From assembly GCF_905220565.1 (NCBI RefSeq), contig NC_059416.1, positions 9,052,001 through 9,116,000 on the forward strand: 64,000 nucleotides of DNA. The letters are read 5' to 3'. This document shows positions 12,901 to 23,425 of this stretch, in pieces. Numbering within the stretch: position 1 is the stretch's first letter; each line of letters starts with the position of its first letter. Source of the stretch: Melitaea cinxia. Taxonomy: Eukaryota; Arthropoda; Insecta; Lepidoptera; Nymphalidae. Made by a program: the position numbers and the translations under genes. The notes under the pieces are model-generated. The model ran no database searches. It was given only the letters and a program-made list of their open reading frames with translations, and was not told the origin of the DNA.

Positions 12901-15020
12901 AGACGTAAGTTTAAAAAAAATTCCATTGTCCCCTAGATTGCAGTAATTGAGTATGTCATAATATTCAGATTAAACAAAAGAAGCTGAAAGGAACGGAGAA
13001 AGAGAGACTAATTAAGAAATCCAATCCAGAAAAGACAAGTATGTGGAAAACGTCATATAAACAAAGTTATAACGAAAATAGTCAAAATACTTCACTTTTA
13101 TCAAGTCATGAAAAAGACAGAGATATGGATAAAATACAGGATAGTGCGAATGACTTAGAAAAAACTGTAGCTGTTGATATGAATGATGTTACAAATAAAC
13201 GACAAAGTAGAGTAAATACTGAGTTTTCAGCAGCATGTTTTAAGCTCCCACATGAGAGTAATTGTTTTCAAAATGAGGAAATAAGATCAGAAAAACTAAC
13301 TTCCGGGAAAAAATTGACAAAGAAATTAAAATATTCTAAAAGAAGCGGTAATCAAAGATCTTTTGAAAAATTAATAAGAAACAGAAGGGACCAAAATTTA
13401 TTTAAAAACAAGTCAAATGTCCGAAATCATTTTAATGAATATAATATGACTAATATTATATATCGGTGTCTACAATTTCCGCAAAATTATAAGCTTATAT
13501 TGAATTCTTATAAAAATATATCAAAAAATAGAAAAAAACGTAGCGCTAGTTACAAAATTGGCATTGTTACGATTTTGAAAAGAAGAAGAAGAATTAAAAA
13601 TAAAAGAATGAGAAGAAAGAAACAAAAAGCAACATTTAACCATCAAATCGAAAAAAATAAATCCCATACCATCAAAAATGCCTGTAATACAATGACCTCT
13701 CAAAGTAAAACTTGCATAGATGTAAACAAAGATGATATTTCCAGAAATTTACAAATAAATTGTAAAAATATTACCAATAATTGTGACACTGATAAAGCAA
13801 ATAAAAAAATTAAACATTTGACGAAACATAAATATACAATGGAAAAAAGTTACCAAGGCATAAAAAGATTTCTTAAGTGTTATTCTAGTTATATTAATGG
13901 AATGTCTGACTCCAAAAAGAAATATAAAATACGAAAATATCAAACAAAAATAAAATTGAGTCGTCATATGAAAAAGATTAAGTCTGACTTTGGTAATCAA
14001 AATGGTATTAATAGAAGAGGTAAAGGTATTCAAAGAAATTATGGAATATTTGCTTATTTATTGTATAGATTTAAAGTGAAATTTTGTAAAGATTATTTAA
14101 AAAAGAAAGCAGAGTGTGATTTAGCCATTCCATTAAAAGAAGACGACAATGAAAGAAAAAATAACTTACAGGGATTTCTCGTAAGTATCAAGCGATATAA
14201 TATTAATCCTTTATTCGAGAGATCGAACAAATCAACATAAGCGTGAATGAATTCTCTAGACCGAAAAACTATATATTATTTATTTATTTATATAAATGTT
14301 ATAGAAAAGATGAAAACAATAACCCAAAAAAATGTATATTTTAAGACAATTATCACATCTATGTGCATATTTTCAGGCTAACAAAAAAGATTTTTCGCTT
14401 CGAACAGAAGATAATTCCTTAAGTGCAGGTTACTTTTATGAAAAATCAATGATTAATGAAGTAAAAAGTAAGAAGAAACTTTAACTTAAAATATTCTGCG
14501 CTTAAAATACCCACAATTATTATAATCTATATTATTCAAAATTCTTTTGGAATGTCTTGAGTATATAAAATTATTAGGTATTTATTATACAGGTTTATAA
14601 TAAGTTACCAGTTTTTTAAGTAATATAATTTACTTTAAAGATCTTGAAGCGAAAGATTCGAAACATAGTAATTTATGTAACACTGAACAAAAACAAGAAA
14701 TAATTTTTAATACAACACAGACTATTGTTTCGTCAGAATCAGATGAATCAGTAAATGCGAAGATAAGGTCTTCATCTGAAATTAGTGAAAAACGTAGTAT
14801 AACCGTAAGCACGTTTTCACTAAGCTATGATACAAGATCAGAGAATACCCTCACTAAAATCGTTGATTTTGAGCATTTTGCAAAAGAAATAGGAACTAAA
14901 AATAATAAGATAAAAGTTAAAGCTGAAAGTAATAGAGGAATATTCAAAAATTATTTACTCTTGAACGCCCGAAGTCTTAAAAATGATTGGTGGAGTCCAA
15001 TGCCTAACAAAAGAATGTAA
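3920..15020 (+). CDS. DC-STAMP domain protein (DCST1/2, sneaky-like), 5' end missing
   Basis: Multi-exon gene; the visible exons encode about 1,111 residues. Exons: 3920-4070, 5705-5864, 7104-7364, 8404-8617, 9128-9281, 10014-10149 (or to 10182), 10694-10861, 11106-11249, 11791-11890, 12669-12791, 12862-12904, 12969-14180, 14377-14467, 14641-15020. All borders are GT/AG and phases agree, so one frame runs to TAA at 15018. Family signs: VGRYTLTCYALVLILTGPATN (membrane segment) in the first exon, FGTPYDHC, a membrane stretch near 8570-8617, RFDNIYVT, VNCLPNPFPPD, FEPYGLR and RAVWLYNHIL, then a Cys-rich RING-like end (12670-12770, C-x4-C-x4-C-x2-C-x7-C-x2-C). Known family members are membrane proteins of sperm, needed for sperm membrane breakdown or gamete fusion; DCST1 has also been reported as a ubiquitin ligase. 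Oddity: about 555 residues follow the Cys-rich end, mostly Lys/Asn/Arg-rich. The first exon(s) were not found in 1-3919 and probably lie upstream. DCST1 versus DCST2 is not resolved. Confidence 0.87.
5031..5355 (-). mobile_element. internally deleted RTE derivative
   Basis: Reverse strand: RTE 5' UTR, ATGAGTTCACGCC, then directly the RTE 3' end. Lies in the DCST-like intron between 4071 and 5704. The mini-ORF carries an in-frame TAG. Confidence 0.75.
5490..5556 (+). mobile_element. RTE 3'-end fragment
   Basis: GGCGCAAACTTGTTGAGGCC...CAGCAGTGGACTGCGATGG matches the last codons of the RTE ORF at 34428-37388. Confidence 0.6.
5985..6680 (+). repeat. degenerate repeat modules with (GTCT)n runs
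   Basis: Several imperfect units, each with a GTCTGTCTGTCT run followed by a CGCTAAT-like stretch (near 6101, 6241 and 6540). They resemble the third Helitron family at 39573 in plus orientation. Within the DCST-like intron 5865-7103; no exon seen here. Confidence 0.45.
7424..7715 (+). mobile_element. tRNA-derived SINE, near full length
   Basis: A-box-like TTGGCGCAACGGTC, B-box-like TGCGGGTTCAAGT, then GTGGTCTGGGTTT, CCTCGGAAAGCACGTTAAAC and CAGTGTGGTGGATTAAGC. Same family as 23426, 37985, 42125, 49043 and 54044. Sits right after the exon ending 7364. Confidence 0.65.
8742..8920 (-). mobile_element. short Helitron, fourth family
   Basis: Reverse strand: begins TCTATATAAATAAAAAT and ends GTCCGGGCAGCTAG before T. 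Opposite-strand partner at 58796-58983 shares the GCGCATAA...CATAAGG body. Confidence 0.6.
9312..9952. repeat. Helitron-like end fragments
   Basis: CTAG next to GC-rich ends faces left at 9312 (CTAGTCGGGCCCTGCGCGC) and right at 9952 (GCCGGGGCGGGTCGCTAG). This may be two elements head to head or one rearranged copy; the sequence between is not recognised. Lies in the DCST-like intron 9282-10013. Confidence 0.35.
11489..11578 (-). mobile_element. SINE head fragment
   Basis: Reverse strand reads like a tRNA gene: GCCCGTTGGCGCAGTTTG...GAGGGTTATAGGTTCGATTCCC. Similar to 15534-15632. Confidence 0.5.
11926..12147. mobile_element. foldback element with 28-bp perfect inverted ends and tRNA-like core
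   Basis: 11926-11953 and 12120-12147 are exact 28-nt reverse complements. Between them 12059-12124 resembles a tRNA: TAGCTTATTGGCTAAAGC (D-arm-like), CCGAC/GTCGG anticodon stem and CAGGTCCCCGCTG T-arm-like. The anticodon loop lacks the standard T33, so a working tRNA is unlikely. Inside the DCST-like intron 11891-12668. Confidence 0.7.
12862..15020 (+). other. lysine-rich C-terminal extension of the DCST-like gene
   Basis: Four exons (12862-12904, 12969-14180, 14377-14467, 14641-15020) stay in frame with the DC-STAMP exons upstream. They begin with an acidic linker (GSSDESDSSDEEAD), followed by a 404-codon exon very rich in Lys, Asn, Arg and Ser, then a less basic tail ending in NDWWSPMPNKRM. 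Human DCST1/2 are roughly 700-770 residues and end soon after the Cys-rich region, so this tail roughly doubles the protein. Clusters such as KRRRRIKNKRMRRKKQK look like nuclear or nucleic-acid-binding signals, but no domain is recognised. An alternative is a separate gene starting at ATG 13041, but the in-frame acceptor at 12969 and phase continuity argue for one gene. Confidence 0.75.
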
Positions 15021-15035
15021 TGCGATTTAAAAAAA

Positions 15036-15063
15036 AATAAAGTATTGGGTAGAAGAAAATAAA
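15036..15063 (+). other. poly(A) signals of the DCST-like gene
   Basis: AATAAA occurs at 15036-15041 and again at 15058-15063, just after the stop codon at 15018-15020. This supports the 3' end chosen for the gene. Confidence 0.6.
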
Positions 15064-15533
15064 ATATTGTCAGGTAGTCTACTACCTAGTACCTAGTAGT
15101 AGAATTTTATTGCTATAAAATGTATTTGCGTGTGGTAGGTTTCATCGCCTTGTCCTATAAAGAAATGTAAAATCAGCTCGGTACCTACTGTTTCGTTATC
15201 ACGTTATATTTGTCTTGTATATTGTTAATTAAATGATTAAATATATAAATATTCTACTAAAGTTTTATTATTTTTAAAAACAAAAATTAGAAAAAAAAAT
15301 AGAATCAACACATTACTAATTCTACAAATACATAAAGAAAGCTTTTTACTGAAAATCACTTAAAGAACCTTATCTTTAGTTTCTTTTATTCATACGAAAT
15401 ACTTACCACCTTACTTTTTTGCGATTTTCCTATAAGTCGACTGCTTAAAAACAGATTTCAACCCCTTTATGGAACCCCTGACAGCAACTTCGGGAATACA
15501 TACAAATAATACCAAAATATATAAATAAGCCGT

Positions 15534-15632
15534 ATATATAGCCACCAAGACTCACGGGGGGAATCGAACCCACAATCCCTGGAGCAGAAAGCATGGTCGC
15601 TTCACACTGCCCCAACGGGCAAGTCAAGCAAA
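15534..15632 (-). mobile_element. SINE head fragment
   Basis: Reverse strand has GCCCGTTGGGGCAGTGTGAA and GGGTTCGATTCCCCCC, i.e. A- and B-box-like pol III promoter parts. The 300-400 bases on either side hold no recognised gene. Confidence 0.5.
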
Positions 15633-15884
15633 AGTTAATTTTATTCCCTTGGTACATCCTTCTAGATTTAAGAATATATTTATTTAGACCGTATATTTGG
15701 TGAAAAGAAAGTTTGTACAATTTCTTACAAATATTAAATAAGCACACATAATGTATGTATGGTTATTTTTTGTGATGTTATATGTTTCTATTGCATGTAT
15801 TGTGTTTTATTTTCTTTCTTTTCCAATGTTATTGATACATAAGTAATATAATATATTAATAGATAGGTAATTGAGGTAGACCAC

Positions 15885-16095
15885 AGCAGTTTCTTGCTTA
15901 AAATTTGGAGCAATCCAACCGGGGAAGCACATCAGGGTAACAGAAGGTCACTGCTAAATAAACTGCTCTCGAGTAGTCTTGTGTTCCTGTTCCGAGTAAG
16001 GTGGTCAGAACTCCCCATTCACTCCAGGGTAATGCGATGCTGACCATAAACCCAAGGTTGTGGTCGAGGGCGCGCTTGCAATGCTGCTGGCTTAA
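15885..16095 (+). mobile_element. LINE/SINE 3' fragment
   Basis: Degraded copy of the 2381-2672 element (CACAGCAGTTTCTTGCTTAA, GTGTTCCTGTTCCGAGTAAG, GCGCTTGCAATGCTGCTGG). Confidence 0.5.
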
Positions 16096-16434
16096 ATTAC
16101 TCCGACATCTTTAACAGTTATCGACTACTTAACCCAAAAAATCCTAAGCAAATTATACTCTTAAAACTTCCTCATAAATAGCTATTGCAAAAACTATCAG
16201 TGTGATATGCATATGTGTAGCTTTTCATATATAACAATTTCACAACCATACATTCGTCAAATATATATCATATTGGTTGCATTTCATGCGAACATTATCA
16301 TATTACATTAACAGTAAAAAGTCCACATCACTATTTCTTGATGAAATGCTGCATTTTATTTTCGTTTAATTATTATAATATTATTATTACTTTTTAACCG
16401 ACTTCAAAAAAGGAGGAAGTTACTTAATTCGACC

Positions 16435-16486
<52 letters not shown>

Positions 16487-16500
16487 ATAATATATATATA
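16435..16500. repeat. (TA)n microsatellite
   Basis: About 65 bp of nearly pure TA dinucleotide at the left edge of the Helitron array, just after an ACCGACTTC-family start fragment (16397-16435). Confidence 0.9.
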
Positions 16501-19108
16501 AACGCGAAAGGTCATTCATCACGAAATCTCCGAAACTATAACACCTACAAACTTGAAATTTGGCAAGTAGGCTCCTTATAGGACGTAGACATCCGCTAAG
16601 AACGGATTTTACGAAACTCAACCCCTAAGGGGGTAAAATGGGGGTTGGAAGTTTGTATGAGAGTCCCATGTTTTTGAAGTAAGAGACTTGAAATTTAAAA
16701 TGTAAGCTCTATAGATAGATGGTGAAAAGGTGTCCAAATAATGTATCTTTAGAAATCAACCCCTTTTTGGGTTAAAACGGGGGATAGTAGGTCGGCTCAC
16801 TGATCACGAAATCTCCGAAACTATAATAGTTACAAACTTGAAATTTGGCAGAAAGGCCCCTTATAGGGCGTAGATATCCGCTAAGAACGAATTTTACAAA
16901 ATTCGACCCTTAAGGGGGTAAAAAGGGGGTTGGAAGTTTGTATGAAAGTCCCATGTTTTTGAAGTAAGAGACTTGAAATTTAAAATGTATACCTTATAGA
17001 TGATAAGAAGGTGTTCAAATAATGAATCTTTTGGAAATCAAATCCCGTTTGGGGTTAAAACGGGGGATGGTAGGTTTACTCACTCATCACGAAATCTCCG
17101 AAACTATAACACCTACAAACTTGAAATTTGGCAGAAAGGCTCCTTATAGGGCGTAGACATCCGCTAAGAACGAATTTTACAAAATTCGACCCTTAAGGGG
17201 GTAAAAAGGGGGTTGGAAGTTTGTATGAAAGTCCCATGTTTTTGAAGTAAGAGACTTGAAATTTAAAATGTATACCTTATAGATGATGAGAAGGTGTTCA
17301 AATAATGAATCTTTTGGAAATCAAATCCCTTTTGGGGTTAAAACGGGGGAGGGTAGGTTTACTCACTCATCACGAAATCTCCGAAACTATAACACCTACA
17401 AACTTGAAATTTGGCAGATAGGATTCTTATAGGGCGTAGACATTCGCTAAGAACGGGTTTTACAAAACTCGACCCCTAAGGGGGTAAAACGGGGTTTGGA
17501 AGTTTTTATGAAAGTCCTATGTTTTTGAAGTAAGAGACTTGAAATTTAAAATGTATGCTCTGTAGATGGTGAGAAGGTGTCCAAATAATGTATATTTAGA
17601 AATCAACTCCCTTTTGGGGTTAAAACGGGGGATGGTAGGTTGATTCACTCATCACAAAATCTCCGAAACTATAATACCTACAAACTTGAAATTTGGCAGG
17701 TACGTTTCTTATAGGGCGTATACATTTGTTAAGAACGAATTTTATGAAACTCTACCCCTAAGGGGATAAAACGGGGGTTGGAAGTTTGTATGAAAGTCCT
17801 ATGTTTTTGGAGGAAGAGACTTGAAATTTAAAATGTATGCTCTATAGATAGTGAGAAGGTTTTCAAATAATGTATCTTTAGAAATCAACTCCCTTTTGGG
17901 GTTAAAACGGGGGATGGTAGGTTGACTTACTCATCACGAAATCTCCGAAACTATAACAGCTACAAATTTGAAAATTGGCAAGTAGGTTCCTTATAGGACA
18001 TATACATTTGCTAAGAACGAATTTTATGAAACTCGACCCCTAAGGTGATAAAACGGGGGTTGGAAGTTTGTATGAAAGTCCTATGTTTTTGAAGTAAGAG
18101 ACTTGAAATTTAAAATGTATGCTCTATAGATGTTGAGAAGGTGTTCAAATAATGTATCTTTAGAAATCAACTCCCTTTTGCGGTTAAAATGGAGTATGGT
18201 AGGTTGACTCACTCATCACGAAATCTCTGAAACTATAACAGCTACAAACTTGAAATTTTGCAGATAGGTTCCTTATAGGGCGTAAACATCCGCTGAAAAC
18301 GGATTTTACGAAACTCGATCCATAAGGGGATAACACGGGGGTTGGAAGTTTATATGAAAGTCATATGTTATTAAGGTAAGTGACTTGAAATTTAAAATGT
18401 ATGCTCTATAGATGGCGAGGAAGTGTCAAAATAATACATCGTAATCTATATATATAAAAGAGAAAGGTCACTGATTGACATCACGAGAACTCAAAAACCG
18501 CTGGATGGTCCATCCATCCAAGATGGACAAAGATGAAATTTGGCAGGGACGTAGATTATAGTTAGTAGACGTCCGCTAAGAACGGATTTTGCGATATTCC
18601 ATCGCTAAGGGGGTTTAATTGGGGTTGATAGTTTGTATGAAACATATACAGTAGCAACAAGTTCGCCTGATAGGTTATTCATACTGCAGCCTGAAAATAA
18701 AACTAAAAATGTGGTGTATAGAGAGGTTTTATAAAAATAACTATTAAATTATACTAAATTGTGCCTTTGAAAAAGTTACTCAGAGTGATAAGCATTTCAA
18801 GTGACTGAAATAAAAAAATAATTTGCGTTAAGCATCTTAATAGTAATGCATATCTTCATAACCACGCGGACGTAGTCGCGGGCAACAGTTAGTGTATTAT
18901 AAAACAAAGTTCCCAAAAGCGTATGTGACCGGTTCCCTCAAAATCTACTTAACGGATTTTCATGCGGTTTCACAAATGGAGAGAGGGCTTCAAGAGGAAG
19001 GTTTACGGAACGGCAAAGCCGATTTTGATGAGAGTTTCACTGGAAGTTAGCCGGGACAACTTTGTGACAAACTGATTTCAACGCGGGCGAAGCCGCGGGC
19101 ACAGCTAG
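16490..19108 (+). mobile_element. Helitron with about seven 283-bp tandem modules
   Basis: Modules recur with the marker ATCACGAAATCTCCGAAACT near 16517, 16803, 17086, 17367, 17650, 17933 and 18214 (period about 280-286 bp). The terminal unit begins TCTATATATATAAAAGAG at 18445 and ends with hairpin GCGGGCGAAGCCGCGGGC plus CTAG at 19105-19108. The terminal unit's 5' part is itself a diverged module, so the array probably grew by internal duplication. No Rep/helicase ORF, so non-autonomous. Confidence 0.75.
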
Positions 19109-19179
19109 TATATATATATATCTTTCTCTACCCAACCGACCGACCGGTAGGGAAGTAACTGCATTTATCGAAATCGAAA

Positions 19180-19245
19180 ATGGACGACAAAAAACTAATT
19201 GAGTTTGTACGATCATGTCCAGCTTATAAAAATTATTTATTGTAG
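19180..19245 (+). other. short MADF-like ORF remnant
   Basis: ATG to TAG encodes 21 residues, MDDKKLIEFVRSCPAYKNYL plus Leu, which resembles the start of MADF DNA-binding domains. Nothing domain-like follows. Could be a decayed exon of a transposon accessory gene, or chance. Confidence 0.25.
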
Positions 19246-19576
19246 TGAAACTTATTTATCGACGTACGGGACAAATCTTATAGTTATTACTGAAATTGAT
19301 GTGATTTTTTTTTATTGTTAACCGAATTCAAAAAAAGGACGAGGTTACACAATTCGACCGTATATATATTATTTTAATGTATGTTCGGGGATAACTTCGT
19401 CGTTTATGAACCGATTTTGATAATTCTTTTTTTGTTGGAAAGGAGATATCCCAGGTGTGGTACCATGATAAGGAAATTAGGATCTGATGACGGGATCCCA
19501 GAGAAATCGAGATAAACCTTTGAAAATCCGCATAACTTTTTACTGGGTGTACCGATTTTGATGATTTTTAATTTAA

Positions 19577-21926
19577 CCCTTAACTACCTACCTCTCTTTT
19601 CAGTCACATAACTACCTACTAGGAGTGTCTCAGACCTCCTGCATTTTGAAGTACTTAAAAAAAACCATGACTCCAGGTCAGAAATTAAAATCGAAAACGT
19701 TATTTTTATATGTGTTTATTTATAATTAAGTTATAAAACTTTGGAACATTTGCTTTTATTATTCTTAAAACTTAGTTTCTTTCTTGACTTCCAAAAAAAC
19801 TAAAAGACAACATATTTATTGTATTGAGATCAAATACTAAAATTTAAAAAATAAATAAATTTAATCATAAATTTTCCATAGTATGGTAAAACCGGGAGAG
19901 ATGCCCCAGTGGGATAGGTGCCTCGTGTTCTAAAAACCTAACATCCCGAACTCACAAATAAAAATTAATCGCATAAGTAGGAGTCGAAGTCACCCAGTAC
20001 CTCAGATATCCACAGATATTCGTGTGGCAAGGACGCGTTTGGTTCGTGTGTGTAATTTTCTCCGTGGCGAAATTTACAAACACGTCAAAGTTTTAAAGGT
20101 TAGTATTTAAGGTTGTATAATTTTATAAATGGTAATAAATTCCGTTATATTTTTTATCACGTCTATATACTGGGTCATTGAGTCTGCATATAGTTGTAAA
20201 TAGATGCTATTTTGTTTATAATTTATTTAAAAAATACATGGGCATCTATCCCAATCACAAAGGATAGTTGCCCTGATTTTTTGAGGCCCTTAGGGGCATC
20301 TATCCCTTCATTCACCATATACAGAGTAGGTTTATATGTATAATTTTTTTTGTGTCTGTTATATTTTTCATTATGTATTAAGTATATTTATGTTTGGATG
20401 TTTTACTGATTCTAGCAGAACTATGCCACGAAAATATAAAAGAAAGGAAGGAATGCGAGCTCGAGTATGTTCTTGGACCATAGAAAACCTACAGTCAGCT
20501 TTCGATAAGAAAGTATGATTGTGCAATGTGCATGTTGACACTTGATATGAATATTTTAGACCAACAATTAAGAATTTATACTTTTGTTGAATAAATGCTT
20601 GTAAAATTTAATTAAATTAATATATATATATATATCATATTGTAACTTAAGAATTTATATTTTAGTTAAACAAAAGCTCTAAAAATTTATTTAGGTATAG
20701 TAATCTGTGTGATATAAAAATTATATTCTAATAACAATTAAAAGATATAAAAAAAACACAAATTTTTTTTCATTACTATGGGCCATGTTTTTTGGAGACA
20801 ATCGATGTTTTAGGAGTAGAATTACCTAACATTTGGTTTGTTTTTTCGTTTACACGGCTTAAAGGGCATCTATCCTACTCACTATTTTCAAGGTGGGGCA
20901 ACTATACATATAGGTAGGCATCTATCCTCAAAAAAAAGGGTTCACGAAAAGCTATATATAATCTGCATTGGCTAGGTTGAAAAAAAATAGTCATGATTCA
21001 ACATAAAGGATTGAGCTAGCTATATTATTAAAAATTATTCGTAGTAAAATCATATTTTTAAAATTAGGTGGCTATTTCAAAAAGTGAGGCATCTATCCCG
21101 GTTTTACCCTATAATAAACAAACTTAGCGAAAAACAAATTTTCTTCAAAATCGCAACATTTTGATAAAATTGCAAAGGTTGAAGATGATGTTTGGCGGTT
21201 ATGATTTTTCACGACAGCATAAACATACCATGTGATAACACTCCAGACAAATAGGATTTTTGCACCTGAAACATAAATATTTGGGTTTTCCTTGTTTTAC
21301 GCCCTCTTTTTCCTGCACGGCGTTATGTTGGAATGTTCTGGCCCGACTAGAAGTGGGTGTCGATGACTAGCGAAAACGATCTTTGCCGAAATAATTCTTC
21401 TTCCGAAATCTTGATCGTAATCTAAACAAGGGAATGTCATCATCCAACGAAAAATATAAAATTGGCAATGTTGTTAAGAATTTTCTACTAGATCTGCTTC
21501 CTTATCGCCTTCTATTTCTGAATTTGATTCAGCATCACAGTGCAGTACAGGACTTTCGTCGATATCCACTTCTACATCACTGAAATTACTCTCCAAAACA
21601 TCATCTTCATTTGAAAAAAGCTCTTCCTCCAACAAACGCTGAAAAATTTTATCGCTAGTTGCCATTTTCAACTAAAACAAAAAAGAAATCACTACATTAA
21701 AAAGTTACGTAACTACCTACCAGGAGTCTCTCAGACTCCGTCAAAAATATTTTTACTCACCAAAAGGCAGCACGCGCGCATATAACCCCAATGAACGCAG
21801 GTGTGGTACTGCGGGTAGCAGAAAAAAGGTACACAGACGCACGAAGGACAAAGATGCCTATATGCAAAATTATAAACAAAAATAACCTTCATAGAGTCTG
21901 GGAGACTCCAGGTAGGTAGTCAAGGG
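19577..21926 (-). mobile_element. piggyBac-like element, transposase decayed
   Basis: Flanked by TTAA at 19573-19576 and 21927-21930. Ends are inverted: CCCTTAACTACCTACC left, GGTAGGTAGTCAAGGG right. Subterminal palindromes of the type GGAGTCT...AGACTCC lie at both ends. Minus-strand pieces of a transposase remain: an acidic N-terminus (ATG at 21671, EDDVLESNFSDVEVDIDE) and a Cys-rich C-terminus near 21205-21300 (CFRCKNPICLECYHMVCLCC). The catalytic middle is missing. Confidence 0.8.
19884..21109 (+). mobile_element. pogo-like element nested in the piggyBac-like element
   Basis: TA at 19882-19883 and 21110-21111; inverted ends GGTAAAACCGGGA left, TCCCGGTTTTACC right. A short ORF from 20424 starts MPRKYKRKEGMRARVCSWTI, which matches the start of pogo/Tigger-type helix-turn-helix domains, and stops by 20518. 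The phrase GGGCATCTATCC and its complement recur inside. Confidence 0.65.
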
Positions 21927-22246
21927 TTAATCAAAAGCCGGTGTTTATCATGTGGTCACATTTAAATTTCATCGAGATTTGATTACAACTTTTGGAGTAA
22001 TCTTTGATAATGCTTTACTTGACTATTTTTTCATCTACCTACATTGTATAACTTGTCGATGAAGTCGTTTTTTTTTTTCGTTTGCCAGCAAACAATTATT
22101 TCTTTGAATATTTTGAGCCCATGTTAACTTGTCGAACAGGTATTTCGGGACATCAGTGCTCAAGATGTCAAATATTGCTAAATGCAGTTTTCGGCTAGAT
22201 TTCATTTTTTTTTTGTTGGTAAATATATGTTTGCGTTGTAACAATA

Positions 22247-22395
22247 GAAGAAGAAGAAGAAGAAGCAGCAGCAGCGCCGCACCGCATTGTACTGCACTGC
22301 ACCGCACGGCACCGCACCGCACCGCACCGCACCGCACCGCACCGCACCGCACCGCACCGCACCGCACCGCACCGCACCGCACAGTACCGCACCGC
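22247..22395. repeat. (AAG/AGC)n followed by (ACCGC)n microsatellite
   Basis: AAGAAGAAG...AGCAGCAGC runs into about 100 bp of pentanucleotide ACCGC repeats. It is open in all frames, producing meaningless repetitive ORFs on both strands. Confidence 0.9.
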
Positions 22396-22410
22396 TGTAC
22401 CGCAAGCTGT

Positions 22411-22690
22411 GCCCACGACTTCATCTCCGTAGAATTGAACAAAAAAGTTATTGTTCAGATCGCAGAGTTATAAAATAAATAAATTTCTAAAATAAAAGTA
22501 GCCTAAGTTATTCCTTATTACATCAGCTATCTGCCAGTGAAAGTCAAGTCAAAATCGGTCCAGCCGTTTCAGAAATTAACCGGAACAAAGAAACAGACAG
22601 AGAGACAAAAAAATTTAAACATCATACCTATGCATATAGTAAAAAGCGGATATTTTAATACTACAAACTGACACTCCCATTTTATTTATT
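22411..22690 (-). mobile_element. third-family Helitron fragment
   Basis: GACTTCATCTCCGTAGAATT...CATCAGCTATCTGCCAGTGA...CAGCCGTTTCAG matches 39573-39890. The 3' CTAG end has been replaced by the ACCGC microsatellite. Confidence 0.6.
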
Positions 22691-23089
22691 ATATATATAA
22701 TTATGGATATGGTCGTTGTGCCTGTTTTTTACCAATTTAATTTCTATTTGAAGATAAATGAACATGTAACAGAAATTATTTTATCAAAATTTATGTCATT
22801 GCAGTCAAAATTTAATCATACGATGACTTGAATAACTTAAACTAGAATAATGATAATGAAAACAACTTTAATTTAATTACTTTTATATGTGTGTATGTTA
22901 CATTTACGTACATAGAAGTTTCTTTAGAGAATATATAGAGTCATAATAAAAATATAATAATAATTACAAAACCGTACACGTTTTCGCGTTATATGTCGCT
23001 TAGTGAAACTATTTCCTATACAAAATTATAACTTTACTTTTCGATAGAGGCTATAACAATATTTCAATAGACACACACATCTATTACTC

Positions 23090-23394
23090 TTCATCACTTT
23101 AGCCTATCATAGCTGGACATAGGCCTCCACAAGTTCTCGCCAAAAATGGCGTGAATTCATGTGTGTCCATAGTCACCACGCTGGGCGTTGATGACCGCAG
23201 AGCTGGCTTTGTCGCACCGGAGACGCTGCTGCCCGTCTTTGGCCTGTGAATTTCAAAGCTAGCAGTTGGATGGTTATCCCATCATCGGTCAGCTTTTTAA
23301 GTTCCAAGGTGGTAGTGGAGCTGTGTTATCCCTTGTCGCCTCTTACGACACCCACGGGAAAAAAGGGTCTTTACTGCCGTAACCATACAATACT
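23090..23394 (-). mobile_element. internally deleted RTE derivative
   Basis: Same structure as 61928-62255; upstream of GH1 copy A. Mini-ORF starts MNSRHFWRELVEAYVQ then a stop. Confidence 0.75.
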
Positions 23395-23425
23395 CTAACA
23401 AACCTATACTATTCCTATACGTTTC

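Larger units (their letters stand above)
19320..22100 (+). mobile_element. ACCGACTTC-family element split by a nested insertion
   Basis: Left part 19320-19576 and right part 21927-22100 form one element (ends ACCGAATTCAA and TGAAGTCG). The middle is a piggyBac-like element. Full relatives at 45175, 48236 and, reversed, 42790-43052; the family has about 11-bp inverted ends ACCGACTTCAA. Confidence 0.7.

Noticed and set aside
13521..14033. Minus-strand frames opposite the lysine-rich exon
   Set aside because: Phe/Ser-rich shadows of the AAA/AGA-rich plus-strand coding exon.
16517..18444. Regular repeats as a possible CRISPR array
   Set aside because: The 283-bp units are similar along their whole length with no short-repeat/unique-spacer pattern, and the DNA is eukaryotic.
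22035..22478. Repetitive long ORFs on both strands (RCGAV / TAPHR repeats)
   Set aside because: They are translations of the (ACCGC)n microsatellite and have no composition or splice support as genes.
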